Positions 34,272 to 43,576 of a DNA stretch of 64,000 nt are shown in pieces (positions within the stretch are counted from its first letter, which is position 1; each line of letters opens with the position of its first letter). This DNA is from Kitasatospora sp. MAP5-34 (GTDB lineage: Bacteria; Actinomycetota; Actinomycetes; Streptomycetales; Streptomycetaceae). Location: NCBI RefSeq assembly GCF_029894335.1, contig NZ_JARXZC010000029.1:36257-100256 (forward strand). Reading direction: 5' to 3'. The position numbers were made by a program, and so were the translations under genes. The notes under the pieces are model-generated. The model was not told the origin of the DNA, ran no database searches, and worked only from the letters and a program-made list of their open reading frames with translations.

Positions 34272-35255
34272 GTGATCAGATACCTCGCCAAGCGGTTCGG
34301 TTACTACGCCGCGCTGCTGCTCGTCGCGGTCTTCCTCGCGTACGCGCTCTCCGCCTCGGCCCTCGGGCCGCGCTCGTACTTCGAGGCCAAGCAGCCCCGG
34401 CCGTCCGCCGCCTCGGTGGACCGCCAGCTGACCGCGCTCAACCTCAACGACCACACCCCGGTGGTGGAACGTTTCGGCACCTGGGCCAAGGACCTGGTGC
34501 TGCACGGCGACCTCGGCCGGACCATCCACGACACCTCCGTCAACGACGACTTCGGCCGTCGCGTCTGGGTCTCGCTGCGGCTGCTGCTGATCGGCAGCGT
34601 GCTCGGGATGGTGCTCGGCGTGGCGGGCGGGGCCTGGAGCGCGGTCAGGCAGTACAAGATCTCCGACCGGGCGCTCACGCTCTTCTCCTTCGTCCTGCTC
34701 TCCACCCCGGTCTTCCTGCTGGCACTGCTGCTGAAGAACGGCGCGATCGCCGCCAAGGACGCCACCGGGCAGGAGGTGATCCCCTTCACCGGCTACGAGA
34801 CCCCGGGGCTGGCCGGCGGGATCGGCGCCCACCTCGCCGACTGGTCGCTGCACCTGCTGCTGCCCACGCTGTCCCTGGCCCTCGGCGGGCTCGCCCTGTA
34901 CAGCCGCTACCAGCGCGGCACCATGCTGGACGTGCTCGGCTCCGACTACCTGCGCACCGCCGAGGCCAAGGGGCTGACCCGCAATCAGGCGCTGATCAAG
35001 CACGGGCTGCGGACGGCGATCATCCCGATGTCGACGATGTTCGCCTACAGCTTCCTCGGGATCTTCACCGGCGCGGCCTTCACCGAGACCATCTTCGGCT
35101 GGCACGGCATGGGCGAGTGGTTCATCCAGGCGATCAACGAGCAGGACGTCAACTCGGTGGTCGCGGTCAACCTGTTCGCCGCGGTGGTGGTGCTGGCCTC
35201 GGGCTTCCTGGCCGACGTACTGACCGCCGCGCTGGACCCGCGAGTCCGGACCTGA
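34272..35255 (+). CDS. peptide ABC transporter permease (DppB/OppB type)
   Basis: 327 aa. Six membrane segments: the first at MIRYLAKRFGYYAALLLVAVFLAYAL, followed by a large outside loop. The EAA loop is DYLRTAEAKGLTRNQALIKHGLR, the contact for the ATPase. The GTG start at 34272 is the family N-terminus. It is the first gene of a rightward operon with the second permease 12 nt on. Confidence 0.92.
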   Translation: MIRYLAKRFGYYAALLLVAVFLAYALSASALGPRSYFEAKQPRPSAASVDRQLTALNLNDHTPVVERFGTWAKDLVLHGDLGRTIHDTSVNDDFGRRVWVSLRLLLIGSVLGMVLGVAGGAWSAVRQYKISDRALTLFSFVLLSTPVFLLALLLKNGAIAAKDATGQEVIPFTGYETPGLAGGIGAHLADWSLHLLLPTLSLALGGLALYSRYQRGTMLDVLGSDYLRTAEAKGLTRNQALIKHGLRTAIIPMSTMFAYSFLGIFTGAAFTETIFGWHGMGEWFIQAINEQDVNSVVAVNLFAAVVVLASGFLADVLTAALDPRVRT

Positions 35256-35267
35256 GGGGCGACGACC

Positions 35268-36197
35268 ATGACCACGTTGATCACCGAAGCCACCCTTCCC
35301 GCCGCCGAAGCCCCCGCACCCGGCGGGCGGTTGAGGCTGGTGCTGTCCCGCCTGACGGCGGCGAAGGGCGTGCTGGTCGGCGGCACGATCGTGCTGCTGC
35401 TCTTCCTGCTCGCCTTCGGCGGCCCGTTCATCACCCACTGGGACTACGCCACCCCCGACTACAGCGCGCTGCGCCAACCCCCGTCCGGCACGCACTGGTT
35501 CGGCACCAACGGGCTCGGCCAGGACGTCTTCGCCCAGACCGTGCGCGGGCTGCAGAAGTCGCTGATCATCGGCCTGTTGGTCGCGCTGTTCTCCACCGTG
35601 GTCGCCTCGCTGGTCGGCGCCTGCGCCGGGTACTTCGGCGGCTGGATCGACCGGGGGCTGACCTTCCTGGTCGACCTGCTGCTGGTCTTCCCCAGCTTCC
35701 TGATCATCACGATCATCTCGCCCAAGCTGAAGGGCGCCGGCTGGATCGCCTTCGTCGTGCTGCTGGCCGCGTTCAACTGGATGATCACCGCCCGGGTGAT
35801 CCGCTCGATGACCCGCTCACTGCGGGAGCGCGAATTCGTCCGCGCCGCGCAGTTCATGGGTGTCCACCCGTTGCGCATCATCGTCCGGCACATCCTGCCG
35901 AACGTCGCGTCCTTCCTGATCACCGACGCCACCGTCGCGGTCGGCGGCGCCGTGATGAGCGAGACCGCGCTCTCGTACTTCGGCTTCGGCGTCCGCGCAC
36001 CGGACGTCTCGCTCGGCACCCTGCTCGCCGCCGGTACGGACCAGGCCCCCGTCTTCCCCTGGCTGTTCTACTTCGCCGCCGGGCTGCTGGTGCTCTTCGT
36101 GCTGGCCATCAACCTGATCGGGGACGGGCTGCGCGACGCCCTCGACCCCACGACCGAGGCGGCCCGCCCCGCCCGTACCTCCCGGAGCAGCAAGTGA
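35268..36197 (+). CDS. peptide ABC transporter permease (DppC/OppC type)
   Basis: 309 aa. A soluble N-terminal tail (about 30 aa), six membrane segments, the HWFGTNGLGQDVFA segment typical of OppC, and an EAA loop REREFVRAAQFMGVHPLRIIVRHILPN in outline. It pairs with the preceding permease to form the membrane channel. Its TGA overlaps the GTG start of the ATPase gene. Confidence 0.92.
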   Translation: MTTLITEATLPAAEAPAPGGRLRLVLSRLTAAKGVLVGGTIVLLLFLLAFGGPFITHWDYATPDYSALRQPPSGTHWFGTNGLGQDVFAQTVRGLQKSLIIGLLVALFSTVVASLVGACAGYFGGWIDRGLTFLVDLLLVFPSFLIITIISPKLKGAGWIAFVVLLAAFNWMITARVIRSMTRSLREREFVRAAQFMGVHPLRIIVRHILPNVASFLITDATVAVGGAVMSETALSYFGFGVRAPDVSLGTLLAAGTDQAPVFPWLFYFAAGLLVLFVLAINLIGDGLRDALDPTTEAARPARTSRSSK

Positions 36198-38245
36198 TCA
36201 CGGATCTGATCGAGTCCCGGGATCTGCTCGAAGTCAAGGAGCTGGCCGTCGACTTCGGCGCCGCACCGGCGGTGCGCGGGGTCGACCTGCGGCTGAAGCG
36301 CGGCGAGACGCTGGGCATCGTCGGCGAGTCCGGCTCCGGCAAGTCGGTGACGGCGCTCGCCGTACTCGGGCTGCTGCCCGGGTCGGCCTCGGTACGCGGC
36401 TCGGTGCGGCTGGAGGGCCGGGAGCTGGTCGGACTGCCGAACCGGGAACTGGCCAAGATCCGGGGCAACAAGATCGCGATGGTCTTCCAGGACCCGCTGT
36501 CCGCCTTCACCCCCGTCTACCGGATCGGCGACCAGATCGTCGAGGCGCTGCGGATCCACCAGTCGCTGGACCGGGCCGCCGCCCGCAAGCGCGCGGCCGA
36601 ACTACTGGACCTGGTGGGCATCCCCGAGCCGGAGCGGGCGCTGGACAACTTCCCGCACGAGTTCTCCGGCGGCATGCGCCAGCGCGCGATGATCGCGATG
36701 GCGATCGCCAACGACCCGGACATCCTGCTCGCCGACGAGCCGACCACCGCCCTCGACGTCACCATCCAGGCCCAGGTGCTGGACGTGCTGCGCAAGGCCC
36801 AGCGGGAGACCGGCGCGGCGCTCGTCCTCGTCTCGCACGACCTCGGCGTGATCGCCGGGATGGCAGACCGGGTCGCGGTGATGTACGCCGGGCGCGTGGT
36901 CGAGACGGCGGGCGTGGACGAGCTGTTCGCGCGCCCCCGGCACCCGTACACCCTCGGACTGATCGGTGCCGTCCCCCGGCTGGACACCGGCGGCGGCCCG
37001 CTCGTCCCGATCCCCGGCAACCCGGCCGCGCTGGGCGACCTGCCGCCCGGCTGCCCGTTCGCCGCCCGCTGCCCACTGGTGCAGGACCGCTGCCGGACGG
37101 CGGAGCCCCCGCTCGCCGGTACCGACGGCCACCTCGCCGCCTGCGTACGGGCGGACGAGCTGGCCGAGCGCCGGCCGGCCCCGAGCGAGGTCTACCCGGT
37201 GCCGACCGTGCCGCCGCCCGCCGTCTCGGTGCCGCGCGAGGAGCGCGAGCAGGTGCTGCGGGTGACCGGCCTGACCAAGACCTTCCCGGTGCTCAAGGGG
37301 ACGGTCTTCAAGCGCCGGGTCGGCGACGTGTACGCCGTCGACGGGGTCGAGCTGGACATCCGGCACGGCGAGACGCTCGGCCTGGTCGGCGAGTCCGGCT
37401 CCGGCAAGTCGACCACCCTGTTCGAGCTGCTGCGGCTGGGCAGACCCGAGTCCGGCCGGATCGAACTGCTCGGGCAGGACACCGCCGGGCTCGACCGCGC
37501 GGGCGCGCACAAGCTCCGCGCCGACATCCAGATCGTCTTCCAGGACCCGATGGCCAGCCTGGACCCCCGGCTGCCGATCGGCGACGTGATCGCCGAACCA
37601 CTGCTCGCCCAGCACGCCCCGCGCGAGCTGATCGCCCGCCGGGTGCCCGAGCTGCTGCGGCAGGTCGGGCTCGAACCCGCCCACGCGGAGCGCTACCCGC
37701 ACCAGTTCTCGGGCGGCCAGCGGCAGCGCATCTCGATCGCCCGCGCACTCGCCGTCCAGCCCCGGCTGCTGGTGCTGGACGAGCCGGTCTCCGCGCTGGA
37801 CGTCTCCGTCCAGGCCGGGGTGCTCAACCTGCTCCAGCAGCTCAAGGCCGAGCTGGGGCTCGCGTACCTCTTCGTCTCGCACGACCTCTCGGTGATCCGG
37901 CACCTCTCGGACCGGGTGAGCGTGATGTACCTGGGCCGTACGGTCGAGTCCGGCTCGGTCGAGGCGGTCTTCGAGCAGCCCCGGCACCCCTACACCCGGG
38001 CCCTGCTGTCGGCCGTCCCACTGCCCGACCCGCCCGCCGAGCGGGCCCGGACCCGCGTCCTGCTGGCGGGCGACCCGCCCTCGCCGACCGAACGCCAGAC
38101 CGGCTGCCGCTTCCGCACCCGCTGCCAGGTCTACGCGGCCCTGGACGCCGACCGGCGCGGCCGCTGCGAACAGCAGGCCCCACCGCTCGCCCAGGCCGCC
38201 CCGGGCCGGGACCACGCGGCGGCCTGCCACTACCCGGAGGCGTGA
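36194..38245 (+). CDS. fused dual ABC ATPase of the peptide importer (DppD-DppF type)
   Basis: 683 aa. Two complete ATPase halves in one chain. Each has a Walker A (GESGSGKS, near 45 and 400), a signature (FSGGMRQRAMIA; FSGGQRQRISIA) and a Walker B (ILLADEPTTALD; LLVLDEPVSALD). Each ends with the oligopeptide C-terminal motif containing cysteines (CPFAARCPLVQDRC; CRFRTRC). Most dpp systems encode these halves separately, though fusions are known. The GTG start overlaps the previous stop (GTGA). Confidence 0.93.
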   Translation: MITDLIESRDLLEVKELAVDFGAAPAVRGVDLRLKRGETLGIVGESGSGKSVTALAVLGLLPGSASVRGSVRLEGRELVGLPNRELAKIRGNKIAMVFQDPLSAFTPVYRIGDQIVEALRIHQSLDRAAARKRAAELLDLVGIPEPERALDNFPHEFSGGMRQRAMIAMAIANDPDILLADEPTTALDVTIQAQVLDVLRKAQRETGAALVLVSHDLGVIAGMADRVAVMYAGRVVETAGVDELFARPRHPYTLGLIGAVPRLDTGGGPLVPIPGNPAALGDLPPGCPFAARCPLVQDRCRTAEPPLAGTDGHLAACVRADELAERRPAPSEVYPVPTVPPPAVSVPREEREQVLRVTGLTKTFPVLKGTVFKRRVGDVYAVDGVELDIRHGETLGLVGESGSGKSTTLFELLRLGRPESGRIELLGQDTAGLDRAGAHKLRADIQIVFQDPMASLDPRLPIGDVIAEPLLAQHAPRELIARRVPELLRQVGLEPAHAERYPHQFSGGQRQRISIARALAVQPRLLVLDEPVSALDVSVQAGVLNLLQQLKAELGLAYLFVSHDLSVIRHLSDRVSVMYLGRTVESGSVEAVFEQPRHPYTRALLSAVPLPDPPAERARTRVLLAGDPPSPTERQTGCRFRTRCQVYAALDADRRGRCEQQAPPLAQAAPGRDHAAACHYPEA

Positions 38246-38329
38246 CCGCCGCCGGGGCCACGGAGGGTGCTCAAACCGTCACGATTCGGCGATCCGGCCC
38301 GAGTCGCGTACAGTTTCCCGAGTCAGCAC

Positions 38330-38403
38330 GCGCCGCTAGCTCAGTTGGTTAGAGCAGCTGACTCTTAATCAGCGGGTCCGGGGTTCGAGTCCCTGGCGGC
38401 GCA
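38330..38403 (+). tRNA. tRNA-Lys (anticodon CTT), copy 3 of 4
   Basis: Identical over 74 nt to copies 1, 2 and 4. TACAGT at about 38309-38314 is a likely -10 box. Confidence 0.97.
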
Positions 38404-38409
38404 CAGACG

Positions 38410-38449
38410 GACCGAGGGCCTTCTCACGACGGTGAGGAGGCCCTCGGTC
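38410..38449 (+). terminator. tRNA-Lys 3 terminator
   Basis: Arms GACCGAGGGCC and GGCCCTCGGTC around an inner CTCAC/GTGAG stem, followed by TTTTC. It resembles the terminator of copy 2. Confidence 0.87.
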
Positions 38450-38682
38450 TTTTCTGCTTTCCACGCTGCTTTCCACCCCGCCTCGCCCGCCCCGCCTCGC
38501 CCACCCCTCTCGAACCATTCTGCCGTGGCCCTGTCAAGGGTCTCCCCCATGCCAACTTTGGTGCAGATCAAGCCAGTCTTCTCTCGAAACTGTCCCAAAC
38601 ACACCGCAGATGTGATTGAAATCGATCATGCGGGGGACAGCCGGAGCGTTGCATTCCGGAAATCGACATCGAGAGGAGCCCG

Positions 38683-39594
38683 GTGGACCAGCACCTTGCA
38701 GTAAGACCCGCCGTCGCGGACGACATGGGATTCGACGAGAAGCAAGTACCGCTCTACTACTCGAGGAAGACCCTCGACATCCTGCACAAGTACGGCCCCG
38801 GTCCCCGAGTCCACTACCACCTCGGCCTGTTCGAGCCGGGGGACACCCCCAACACGACGGTCTCACAGGACGTCATACGCCGGCGGCTGGTCGCCGCACA
38901 GGAGGCCATGGTCGAGCGTGCGGCCACGCTCTGGAACGTGGCCGCCAACCCGCCCGCACACCTGCTGGACGTGGGCTGCGGGCTCGGCGGCGGGTCCATC
39001 TACTGGGCGCAGCGGCACCGGTCCTCGGTGACGGCGCTGACGGTCGCCGGTGACCACGTCCCGGTCATCGCGGACTTCGCCCGGCAGGCCGGTGTGGCGG
39101 ACCTGGTGTCCCCGGTGCTGGGCGACGTGCACCACCTGCGGGACGAGAACCGGTACGACGCGGCGGTGGCCTTCGAGAGTTCCGGTTACATGGACCGCGA
39201 GGTGCTCTTCGAGAACATGGCCCAGGCCATCAGGCCCGGCGGCTGGTTCGGCATACAGGAGCACTTCGTGCGCCGCCCCGAGTGGACCTCGTTCATCGAC
39301 GGCTACTACAAGACCCGGCTGGGCACGCTGACCGAGTACATCTCGGCCGCCCGGAAGGCCGGGTTCGTGTTGGAGGACGACGAGGACATCACCGACCGGG
39401 TGACGGAGTTCTGGGTCCAGAGCATGGCGTGGACGGCCCTGGAGCTCGACCGCATCGAGCAGGCCGGCGAGTCCTCCCCGATCGCCCGCGAGCGGCTCGC
39501 CGAGTCGGCTCTCACCCACGGCAGGTTCTTCCGGGTCTGGCGCGACCGCTCGATCGAGACCCGGATCCTGCTCTTCCGTCTGCGGAGCAACTGA
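38683..39594 (+). CDS. SAM-dependent C-methyltransferase, probable prenyl-diphosphate methyltransferase
   Basis: 303 aa. GTG 38683 follows GAGAGGAG. The SAM fold shows HLLDVGCGLGGGSIYWA (motif I, near 90), EGxx replaced by ALTVAGDH, and FESSGYMDREVLFENMAQAIRPGGWF. The N-terminal region (YYSRKTLDILHKYGPGPRVHYHLGLFE) resembles C-methyltransferases of sterols and of geranyl or farnesyl diphosphate. It lies 1 nt before a terpene synthase gene, so it probably methylates that enzyme's allylic diphosphate, giving a C11 or C16 terpene. It does not closely match the 2-methylisoborneol methyltransferase I know. Confidence 0.82.
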   Translation: MDQHLAVRPAVADDMGFDEKQVPLYYSRKTLDILHKYGPGPRVHYHLGLFEPGDTPNTTVSQDVIRRRLVAAQEAMVERAATLWNVAANPPAHLLDVGCGLGGGSIYWAQRHRSSVTALTVAGDHVPVIADFARQAGVADLVSPVLGDVHHLRDENRYDAAVAFESSGYMDREVLFENMAQAIRPGGWFGIQEHFVRRPEWTSFIDGYYKTRLGTLTEYISAARKAGFVLEDDEDITDRVTEFWVQSMAWTALELDRIEQAGESSPIARERLAESALTHGRFFRVWRDRSIETRILLFRLRSN

Positions 39595-39595
39595 G

Positions 39596-40705
39596 ATGGC
39601 GCCTCCCGTCGAGCTGACCACTCGGCCGCCCGCCATCGGCTGGCAACTCCCCGCCTTCTACTGCCCGATCACCCCCGCCATCCACCCGGACGCCGCCCGG
39701 CTGGAGCAGCGGGCCATCGCCTGGGTGGACGCCTTCGGCCTGTACGAGAACGAGACCGACCGGGCCTGGGGCATCGCCACCCACAGCACCGACTTCAGCT
39801 GCCGCCTCATCCCGGACGGGGACGAGGAGAAGCTGCTGCTCTTCATCCTCTGGAACCACTGGGCGTTCGCACTCGACGACACCGTGCACGACACCGGCTC
39901 GGTCTCGGCGACCACGGCCCGCGTCGTCGACTTCAACTCCCGGGTGGCCCGCTGCCTGGAGACGCCGGGAGCCGCGCTGCTGGGCCCCGGCCCGCTGACG
40001 ACCGCCCTCGACGACCTGGTGACCCGCACCCGGGCGGCCACCACGCCCGTCGAACTGCGGCTCGTCGCCGACGGGTTGCGCGACTGGCTGTTCGGCGCCG
40101 CCTGGCAGTCCGGCAACACCGAGCGCGGCATCATGCCCGGCCTGGCCGACTACGTCGCCATGCGGCCATCCATCAACGGGACGCGGTTCTCGCTCGCCTG
40201 GAGCATGCTCGCCCGGGGCATCGAGGTGCCCCCCGAGGAGCTGTACTCCGACGGCGTCCAGGCCCTCACCGACGTCGCGGGGTTCGTGGTCAGCTGCGAC
40301 AACGACCTGTTCTCGTACGCGAAGGAGGACGACCAGGAGGCGCTGGAGCAGAACCTCGTCAACGTCCTAGCGCACGAACGTGGTTGCTCCCCGCAGGAGG
40401 CACTCGCGGACGCGGTGGCCGTGCGGGACCGCACGATGGGGCTCTTCCTGCGGCTGCGTGAGCAGCTCGCCGCGAGCGCCGGCCCGGAGCTGCTCCGCTA
40501 CCTCGAGGCCCTGGGCCACTACATCGTGGGCTGCGTCCAGTGGATGAACACCGCGCCGCGCTACGCCAGCCCGCGCAACCGGCACCCTCTCCCCGTGCCG
40601 GGGGCGACCTGGGGCATCACCTGGCGCGACACCCCGACCGACCCGAGCACCGACCCCCTTCCGGTGCCGGCGGCGGCCTGGTGGTGGCAACAGCTCGACG
40701 GATAG
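39596..40705 (+). CDS. class I terpene synthase
   Basis: 369 aa. The metal-binding motifs are ALDDTVHD (DDxxxD, near 96) and CDNDLFSYAKE (NDxxSxxxE, near 227), with the downstream Arg-Tyr region as APRYASP. This gives the normal trinuclear Mg site. It cyclises a prenyl diphosphate. With the upstream methyltransferase it forms a two-gene unit for a methylated terpene. The first motif is DDTVHD, unlike the DDCYCED of 2-methylisoborneol synthases, and the geosmin two-domain layout is absent. So the product is probably neither of those. Confidence 0.9.
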   Translation: MAPPVELTTRPPAIGWQLPAFYCPITPAIHPDAARLEQRAIAWVDAFGLYENETDRAWGIATHSTDFSCRLIPDGDEEKLLLFILWNHWAFALDDTVHDTGSVSATTARVVDFNSRVARCLETPGAALLGPGPLTTALDDLVTRTRAATTPVELRLVADGLRDWLFGAAWQSGNTERGIMPGLADYVAMRPSINGTRFSLAWSMLARGIEVPPEELYSDGVQALTDVAGFVVSCDNDLFSYAKEDDQEALEQNLVNVLAHERGCSPQEALADAVAVRDRTMGLFLRLREQLAASAGPELLRYLEALGHYIVGCVQWMNTAPRYASPRNRHPLPVPGATWGITWRDTPTDPSTDPLPVPAAAWWWQQLDG

Positions 40706-40709
40706 CCAC

Positions 40710-40744
40710 CTGAGGGGCGCGGGGCTCTGCCCCGCGCCCCTCAG
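40710..40744. terminator. bidirectional terminator between terpene synthase and P450 genes
   Basis: A perfect 16-bp inverted repeat, CTGAGGGGCGCGGGGC / GCCCCGCGCCCCTCAG, with loop TCT, between convergent genes. Confidence 0.9.
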
Positions 40745-40752
40745 GCGCAGTG

Positions 40753-42204
40753 TCAGCGCCGCCGCAGCAGCCAGTCCAGGAACGAACGCCGCCGCTGCGG
40801 CACCTGGACCTGAACCGGCTCGGCGGCCACGGCCGCAGGGGCCTGGACGGGCTCCGGGACCGGGGTGGAGACGGTGGTCGCCCGGGTCTCCTCATCCGGC
40901 CGCTTGGGACGGCGCGGGGTGAACTCCACTGGCAGCTCGACCAGGTGACGAGACATCAGCGAGGAGGTCCAGCGCAGCTCGTGCTCCGGGACGGCGAGCC
41001 GCAGGTCGGGCAGGCGGGTCAGCAGGATGTCGATGCCGGTGTCGGCGATGGCGCGGCCGACGTCCTGGCCGGGGCACTCGTGCGGCCCGCCGCCGAAGGC
41101 CAGGTGGGAGCGGTTGCCGAGGACGGGCTCGGTCGGGTCGGGCCGGATGGCCGGGTCGACGTTCCCGGCGGCCAGGCCGAGCAGGAGCATGTCGCCGGTC
41201 CTGATCTGGTGACCGGCCAGCTCGGTGTCACCCGTCGCCCAGCGGCCGAGGATGGTGGTGAACGGCGGCTCGTCCCAGAGCACCTGCTCCAGCGCGTCCG
41301 GCAGGGTCATGTGACCGCCGGTCAGGTGCGCGCGGAAGCGGCGGTCGGTGAGGATCATGCGCACCGCGTTGGCGATCAGGTTCGAGGTGGTCTCGAACGC
41401 GGCGATCAGGACCAGCCGCAGGTGCTCCATCACCTCGTCGTCCGCGAGTTCGGCCGGGTGGCTGATCAGCCAGGACGCGAAGTCGGGGCCGGGCGTGGCG
41501 CGCTTGCGGTCCACCAGCTGCCGCAGGGCCGCCACGACGTAATCGTTGCTGGCGAGGGCGGTCTCGGTGCCCTTGATCATGTCGCGGGCGGCCGTCACCA
41601 GCCGGGGGCCGTACTCCTCGGGCATGCCGAGCAGCTGCGTCATGACGAGCATCGGCAGGTGCTCCGCGAACTGGGTCACCAGCTCGGCCCGGCCGTCCTC
41701 GGCGAAGCCGTCCACCAGCTGGTTGGCGAAGCGGGTGACGTACCGGCGGATGCCCCGGCGGTCGAACCGCGCGAGGCTCTCGGTGACGGCGCCGCGCAGC
41801 CGCTCGTGCTCCTCGCCGTCGGCGAAGTTGCAGAGCGGCTGCCACCCGGCTATCGGCGCGAGCGGGTGGTCCACCCCGAGCTTTCCCTCCTGCATCGCGT
41901 GCCAGCGGCGGGAGTCCCGGGAGAACCGGGAGGGGGTGCGGGCGACGTCCAGGTTCTCCCGGTGGCCGAGTATCAGCCAGGCCGGGAGGTCGCCCTGCAC
42001 CAGGACGGGCGCGACCGCGCCGTGCTCAGCCCGGAGCTTCTCGTACAGGCCCATCGGGTCGGCCTCGGCCTCCGGCCCGTACAGCCGCCGGAGGCCACCG
42101 GCACCGAGGCTGTCGGCACCGAGCCCGAGCCCGTGCGCCGGGCACCCCGGCGGCGGGGCGAGGGCGGAGTCGGCGGGGGACTGGTCTGGTGCCGGCGTGG
42201 TCAC
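40753..42204 (-). CDS. cvnE: conservon cytochrome P450 (CvnE)
   Basis: 483 aa. The heme loop is FGGGPHECPGQD with the cysteine ligand. The I-helix reads AAFETTSN and the K-helix region is present around EQVLWDEPP. The heme loop and I-helix match the P450s that close conservon operons in Streptomyces, and it sits 13 nt after cvnD. The I-helix lacks the usual acid-alcohol pair, as in several conservon P450s. There is a 60-residue Pro/Val-rich C-terminal tail ending with a basic RRRSFLDWLLRRR. The GTG start is preceded by GGAGAGACC. It runs toward the terpene genes but belongs to the conservon operon. Confidence 0.9.
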   Translation of the reverse strand: MTTPAPDQSPADSALAPPPGCPAHGLGLGADSLGAGGLRRLYGPEAEADPMGLYEKLRAEHGAVAPVLVQGDLPAWLILGHRENLDVARTPSRFSRDSRRWHAMQEGKLGVDHPLAPIAGWQPLCNFADGEEHERLRGAVTESLARFDRRGIRRYVTRFANQLVDGFAEDGRAELVTQFAEHLPMLVMTQLLGMPEEYGPRLVTAARDMIKGTETALASNDYVVAALRQLVDRKRATPGPDFASWLISHPAELADDEVMEHLRLVLIAAFETTSNLIANAVRMILTDRRFRAHLTGGHMTLPDALEQVLWDEPPFTTILGRWATGDTELAGHQIRTGDMLLLGLAAGNVDPAIRPDPTEPVLGNRSHLAFGGGPHECPGQDVGRAIADTGIDILLTRLPDLRLAVPEHELRWTSSLMSRHLVELPVEFTPRRPKRPDEETRATTVSTPVPEPVQAPAAVAAEPVQVQVPQRRRSFLDWLLRRR

Positions 42205-42217
42205 GGTCTCTCCGGGG

Positions 42218-42832
42218 TCAGGGTGTTGGAGTGGTCAGGGAGTAGAGGTAACGCATCAGCGCCATCAGGACGTCACGGCTGGACTCCCGGGTGCGGGCGT
42301 CGCACTCGACGATCGGCACCTCGGGCGGCAGGTCCAGCGCCGCCCGCAGCTCCTCCGTCGGGTAGGACGGGGACTCGGGGAAGCTGTTGAGCGCGACCAC
42401 GAACGGCACGCCGCGCTCCTCCAGCCGCCCGATCACGTCGAAGCTGACCTCGAGGCGTCGGGTGTCGACCAGGACGACGGCGCCGAGCGCGCCCTCGAAC
42501 AGGCCGTTCCAGAGGAACCAGAACCGCTGCTGCCCGGGTGTGCCGAACAGGTAGAGCACCAGCTCGTCGTTGATGCTGATCCGGCCGAAGTCCATCGCCA
42601 CGGTGGTCGCGGTCTTGCGCTCGACCCCCGCGATGTCGTCGACGTCGGCACCGGCCTGCGTCATCGTCTCTTCGGTGGTCAGCGGCCGGATCTCGCTCAC
42701 GGCACCGACCAGGGTCGTCTTTCCGACCCCGAATCCGCCGACGATCACCACCTTGACCGCGGTGGCGGCCGAGGACGGCAGAGTGTCCTCGCTCCGTGGC
42801 CCCACTACCGTCTCAGAGCTTCTGAAGTCCAT
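42218..42832 (-). CDS. cvnD: conservon small GTP-binding protein (CvnD)
   Basis: 204 aa. The P-loop is GGFGVGKTT (near 32-40), the G3 region is FGTPGQQRF, and ALNSF takes the place of the NKxD base-recognition motif. This fits the Cvn/MglA-like GTPases of actinobacteria. It acts with CvnA-C at the membrane in a G-protein-like signalling complex. The start overlaps cvnC by 20 nt. Confidence 0.92.
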   Translation of the reverse strand: MDFRSSETVVGPRSEDTLPSSAATAVKVVIVGGFGVGKTTLVGAVSEIRPLTTEETMTQAGADVDDIAGVERKTATTVAMDFGRISINDELVLYLFGTPGQQRFWFLWNGLFEGALGAVVLVDTRRLEVSFDVIGRLEERGVPFVVALNSFPESPSYPTEELRAALDLPPEVPIVECDARTRESSRDVLMALMRYLYSLTTPTP

Positions 42833-43172
42833 GCATCACCGCCTCAATCAGGGCACGGTCAGGGAGTTGTGCCAGCGGGACGGGCGCCCGCGCCTCGACC
42901 CGCTTGTCCGCCAGCAGGTCCGCGAGCAGCACGGTGGTCACGCTCATCGGCAGCCGCAGGTACGCGGAGATCTCCGCCACCGAGAGCGGCGAGTGGCAGA
43001 GCCGCAGGATCGCGGCGTGCTCCGGCTGCATCGTCGGTTGCGGCTTCGAGCGGGAGACGATCAGCGTGACCAGGTCGAGGACGGTCCGTTCGGCTAAGCC
43101 GCTGCGTCCACGAGTGATCACGTAGAGCCGCTCGGGGTTGCCCTCGTCCCACTCGTGGTCCGTTCCACTCAT
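42813..43172 (-). CDS. cvnC: conservon DUF742 protein (CvnC)
   Basis: 119 aa DUF742 protein: RLYVITRGRSG, then AILRLCHSPLSVAEISAYLRLPMSVTTVLLADLLADK, a winged-helix-like core. It is thought to be an adaptor in the conservon complex. Its ATG overlaps the cvnB stop (ATGA). Confidence 0.93.
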   Translation of the reverse strand: MSGTDHEWDEGNPERLYVITRGRSGLAERTVLDLVTLIVSRSKPQPTMQPEHAAILRLCHSPLSVAEISAYLRLPMSVTTVLLADLLADKRVEARAPVPLAQLPDRALIEAVMHGLQKL

Positions 43173-43576
43173 GCGACCTGCTCGCCGCTGCGCGGCGGGG
43201 TACTGAGGTGCTCACCGATCCGGGCCACCAGATCCCGCATCCGCTGGCCCATCAGCCCGGCGTCGACCCCTTCGTCCGCGAGCACCGCGAGGTACGCCCG
43301 AGCGCCGGCCGCCATCAGGTAGAAGAACCCGCCACCCATCTCGATGACCACCAGCCGCATCCGCCCGTCACCGTGCGGGAACTCGGTGGCGACGGCGCCC
43401 GCCAGGCTCTGCAGTCCCGCGCAGGCCGCCGCGAGGCGGTCGGCCGTGTCGGTGTCCGTACCGTACTGGGCCATCCGCAGCCCGTCGGAGGACAGCACGA
43501 CCACGTGACGCGTCTGCGGGACGCTGTCCGCCAGATCCTTGAGCATCCAGTCCATGTTGGCCCGCTGCTGAATCAC
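43169..43576 (-). CDS. cvnB: conservon roadblock/LC7 protein (CvnB)
   Basis: 135 aa. Roadblock fold: LKDLADSVPQTRHVVVLSSDGLRMAQ and the later MRLVVIEMGGGFFYLMAAG. Roadblock proteins act on small GTPases, here CvnD. GTG 43576 overlaps the stop of cvnA (GTGA). Confidence 0.93.
   Translation of the reverse strand: MIQQRANMDWMLKDLADSVPQTRHVVVLSSDGLRMAQYGTDTDTADRLAAACAGLQSLAGAVATEFPHGDGRMRLVVIEMGGGFFYLMAAGARAYLAVLADEGVDAGLMGQRMRDLVARIGEHLSTPPRSGEQVA

Noticed and set aside
40753..42204. P450 as tailoring enzyme of the neighbouring terpene pair
   Set aside because: It is separated by a bidirectional terminator, faces the other way and completes a conservon operon.
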